Shown in pieces: positions 63,132-64,000 of a DNA stretch of 64,000 bases (within the stretch, counting starts at the first letter, position 1; every line of letters begins with the position of its first letter). The position numbers and the translations under genes are program-made. Source of the DNA: Prevotella sp. (lineage in GTDB: Bacteria; Bacteroidota; Bacteroidia; Bacteroidales; Bacteroidaceae); the NCBI GenBank assembly GCA_022641735.1, contig JALCDQ010000002.1, positions 62,001 to 126,000 on the forward strand. The letters run 5' to 3'. Below the pieces are notes generated by a model, which searched no databases, was not told where the DNA came from, and saw only the letters and a list, made by a program, of their open reading frames with translations.

Positions 63132-64000
63132 TTATGCCATCAAACTATTATGATACCATTCAAATAGTTTTCCAACACCTTCTTCTATTTCAACTTTATG
63201 CGTCCATCCTAAACGGTGTAACTTACTGACATCTATCAATTTACGGGGTGTTCCATCTGGTTTTGTAGCATCAAATTCAATTTTACCACAGAACCCAACG
63301 GTTTTAGCAACCAACTCCGATAATTCTCTAATCGTCAGTTCCTTACCCGTTCCCACATTGATGTGGCAATTGCGAATTTCTCCCAATGAAGGAATAGCAC
63401 CGCCACGGCCCTCAGAAGAGTTGCGGTCAACATGGCCATTGGTCGTATTTCCATAAAATACGGATGAATATTTCTCAATGCCGATGATATCACTAAAATT
63501 GACATTGAGCAAAACATGGACACTTGCATCAGCCATGTCCTCACTCCAAAGGAATTCACGCAAAGGTCTTCCTGTTCCCCACAGCACTACCTTATTGTCA
63601 AAGATACCATATTTTGCAAGTATATCCAGAATCGCTTTATCTTCACAAAGGCCTGTCACACCCTCAACAGGACGCTTATTCATATCCACATGTATTGCCT
63701 CCCAATTACCATCATGAATGAGTTTTGCGAGATATATCTTGCGCATCATAGCAGGCATCACATGGCTATTTTCCAAATGGAAGTTATCATTAGGTCCATA
63801 AAGATTCGTGGGCATTACGGCTATATAATTGGTTCCATATTGAAGATTGTAACTTTCACACATCTTCAAGCCTGAAATCTTAGCCAAGGCATATTCCTCA
63901 TTCGTATATTCAAGCGGTGATGTGAGCAATGCTTCCTCTTTCATTGGTTGTGGAGCATTCTTGGGATAAATGCATGTAGAACCCAGAAAAAGCAATTTCT
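63132..64000 (-). CDS. fcl: GDP-L-fucose synthase, 5' end outside window
   Basis: The frame runs from the right edge to the stop at 63132, giving about 289 residues of a usual 310-360. Visible: [16 protein letters not shown], the SDR catalytic [35 protein letters not shown] and [17 protein letters not shown], all typical of the 3,5-epimerase/4-reductase WcaG/Fcl. It turns GDP-4-keto-6-deoxymannose into GDP-L-fucose for surface glycans. The missing N-terminus should hold the NADP-binding GxxGxxG. Confidence 0.93.
   Translation of the reverse strand, partial: KLLFLGSTCIYPKNAPQPMKEEALLTSPLEYTNEEYALAKISGLKMCESYNLQYGTNYIAVMPTNLYGPNDNFHLENSHVMPAMMRKIYLAKLIHDGNWEAIHVDMNKRPVEGVTGLCEDKAILDILAKYGIFDNKVVLWGTGRPLREFLWSEDMADASVHVLLNVNFSDIIGIEKYSSVFYGNTTNGHVDRNSSEGRGGAIPSLGEIRNCHINVGTGKELTIRELSELVAKTVGFCGKIEFDATKPDGTPRKLIDVSKLHRLGWTHKVEIEEGVGKLFEWYHNSLMA

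Overview
The window looks like a chromosomal segment from a Bacteroidota bacterium, most likely order Bacteroidales and close to Prevotella/Segatella. Upstream regions repeatedly carry the phylum's -7 promoter element TAnnTTTG, often with TTTG or TTG about 20 bases upstream. Shine-Dalgarno sequences are almost absent. Typical lineage families are present: DUF4295 beside rpmG and rpmB, DUF5687, a serine palmitoyltransferase-like enzyme, a short MetH, a GH77 enzyme with starch-binding domains and a LytTR regulator. I saw no rRNA, insertion sequence, prophage or CRISPR array.

Layout. 1-6957: end of an NhaD-type antiporter, then a polysaccharide locus with a Wzx-like flippase, three GT2 enzymes, one GT4 enzyme and a small zinc-ribbon protein. 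6954-10090 (minus): RNase D-like exonuclease, rlmI, tilS. 10197-17691 (plus): ftsK, lolA-like, DUF5687, glucosaminidase, M64 peptidase, TPR protein. 17874-24898 (minus): leuA-leuC-leuD-second leuA-like gene-leuB-TPR, behind a leader with a possible attenuator. 24947-35455: dnaB; ispE-nudix; rpmB-rpmG-DUF4295; map-tsaD-pncC; DUF4375-smpB-metH. 35590-38146: tRNA-Pro, then a serine palmitoyltransferase-like gene divergent from a lipid kinase. 38465-45755: trmN6, then lon-tgt-LptF/G-DEAD helicase. 46092-53986: gdhA, a structured RNA candidate, ribE, then a TolC/MacAB-type exporter with a LytTR regulator. 53981-57216 (minus): GH77 4-alpha-glucanotransferase and HAD phosphatase. 57321-62497: mltG, then glnS-TPR-dedA. 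63132-end: GDP-L-fucose synthase, cut by the window edge.

Most unusual signal: eight intergenic spaces hold arrays of short, mostly palindromic units whose words differ between loci but whose spacing is exactly 22 bases. All four convergent, non-overlapping gene pairs have one, and the other four lie directly downstream of a stop codon. They match no feature class I can name. Other points worth checking: a leu-operon leader encoding a short peptide with Ile-Ile-Leu codons just before a hairpin; a roughly 205-base rod-like RNA with its own promoter and terminator between gdhA and ribE; a LytTR receiver whose phospho-acceptor Asp is Gly; and a Tgt with a non-standard zinc site.

All calls come from reading the sequence and the translated frames. 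No database search was run, so family names rest on remembered motifs and lengths.
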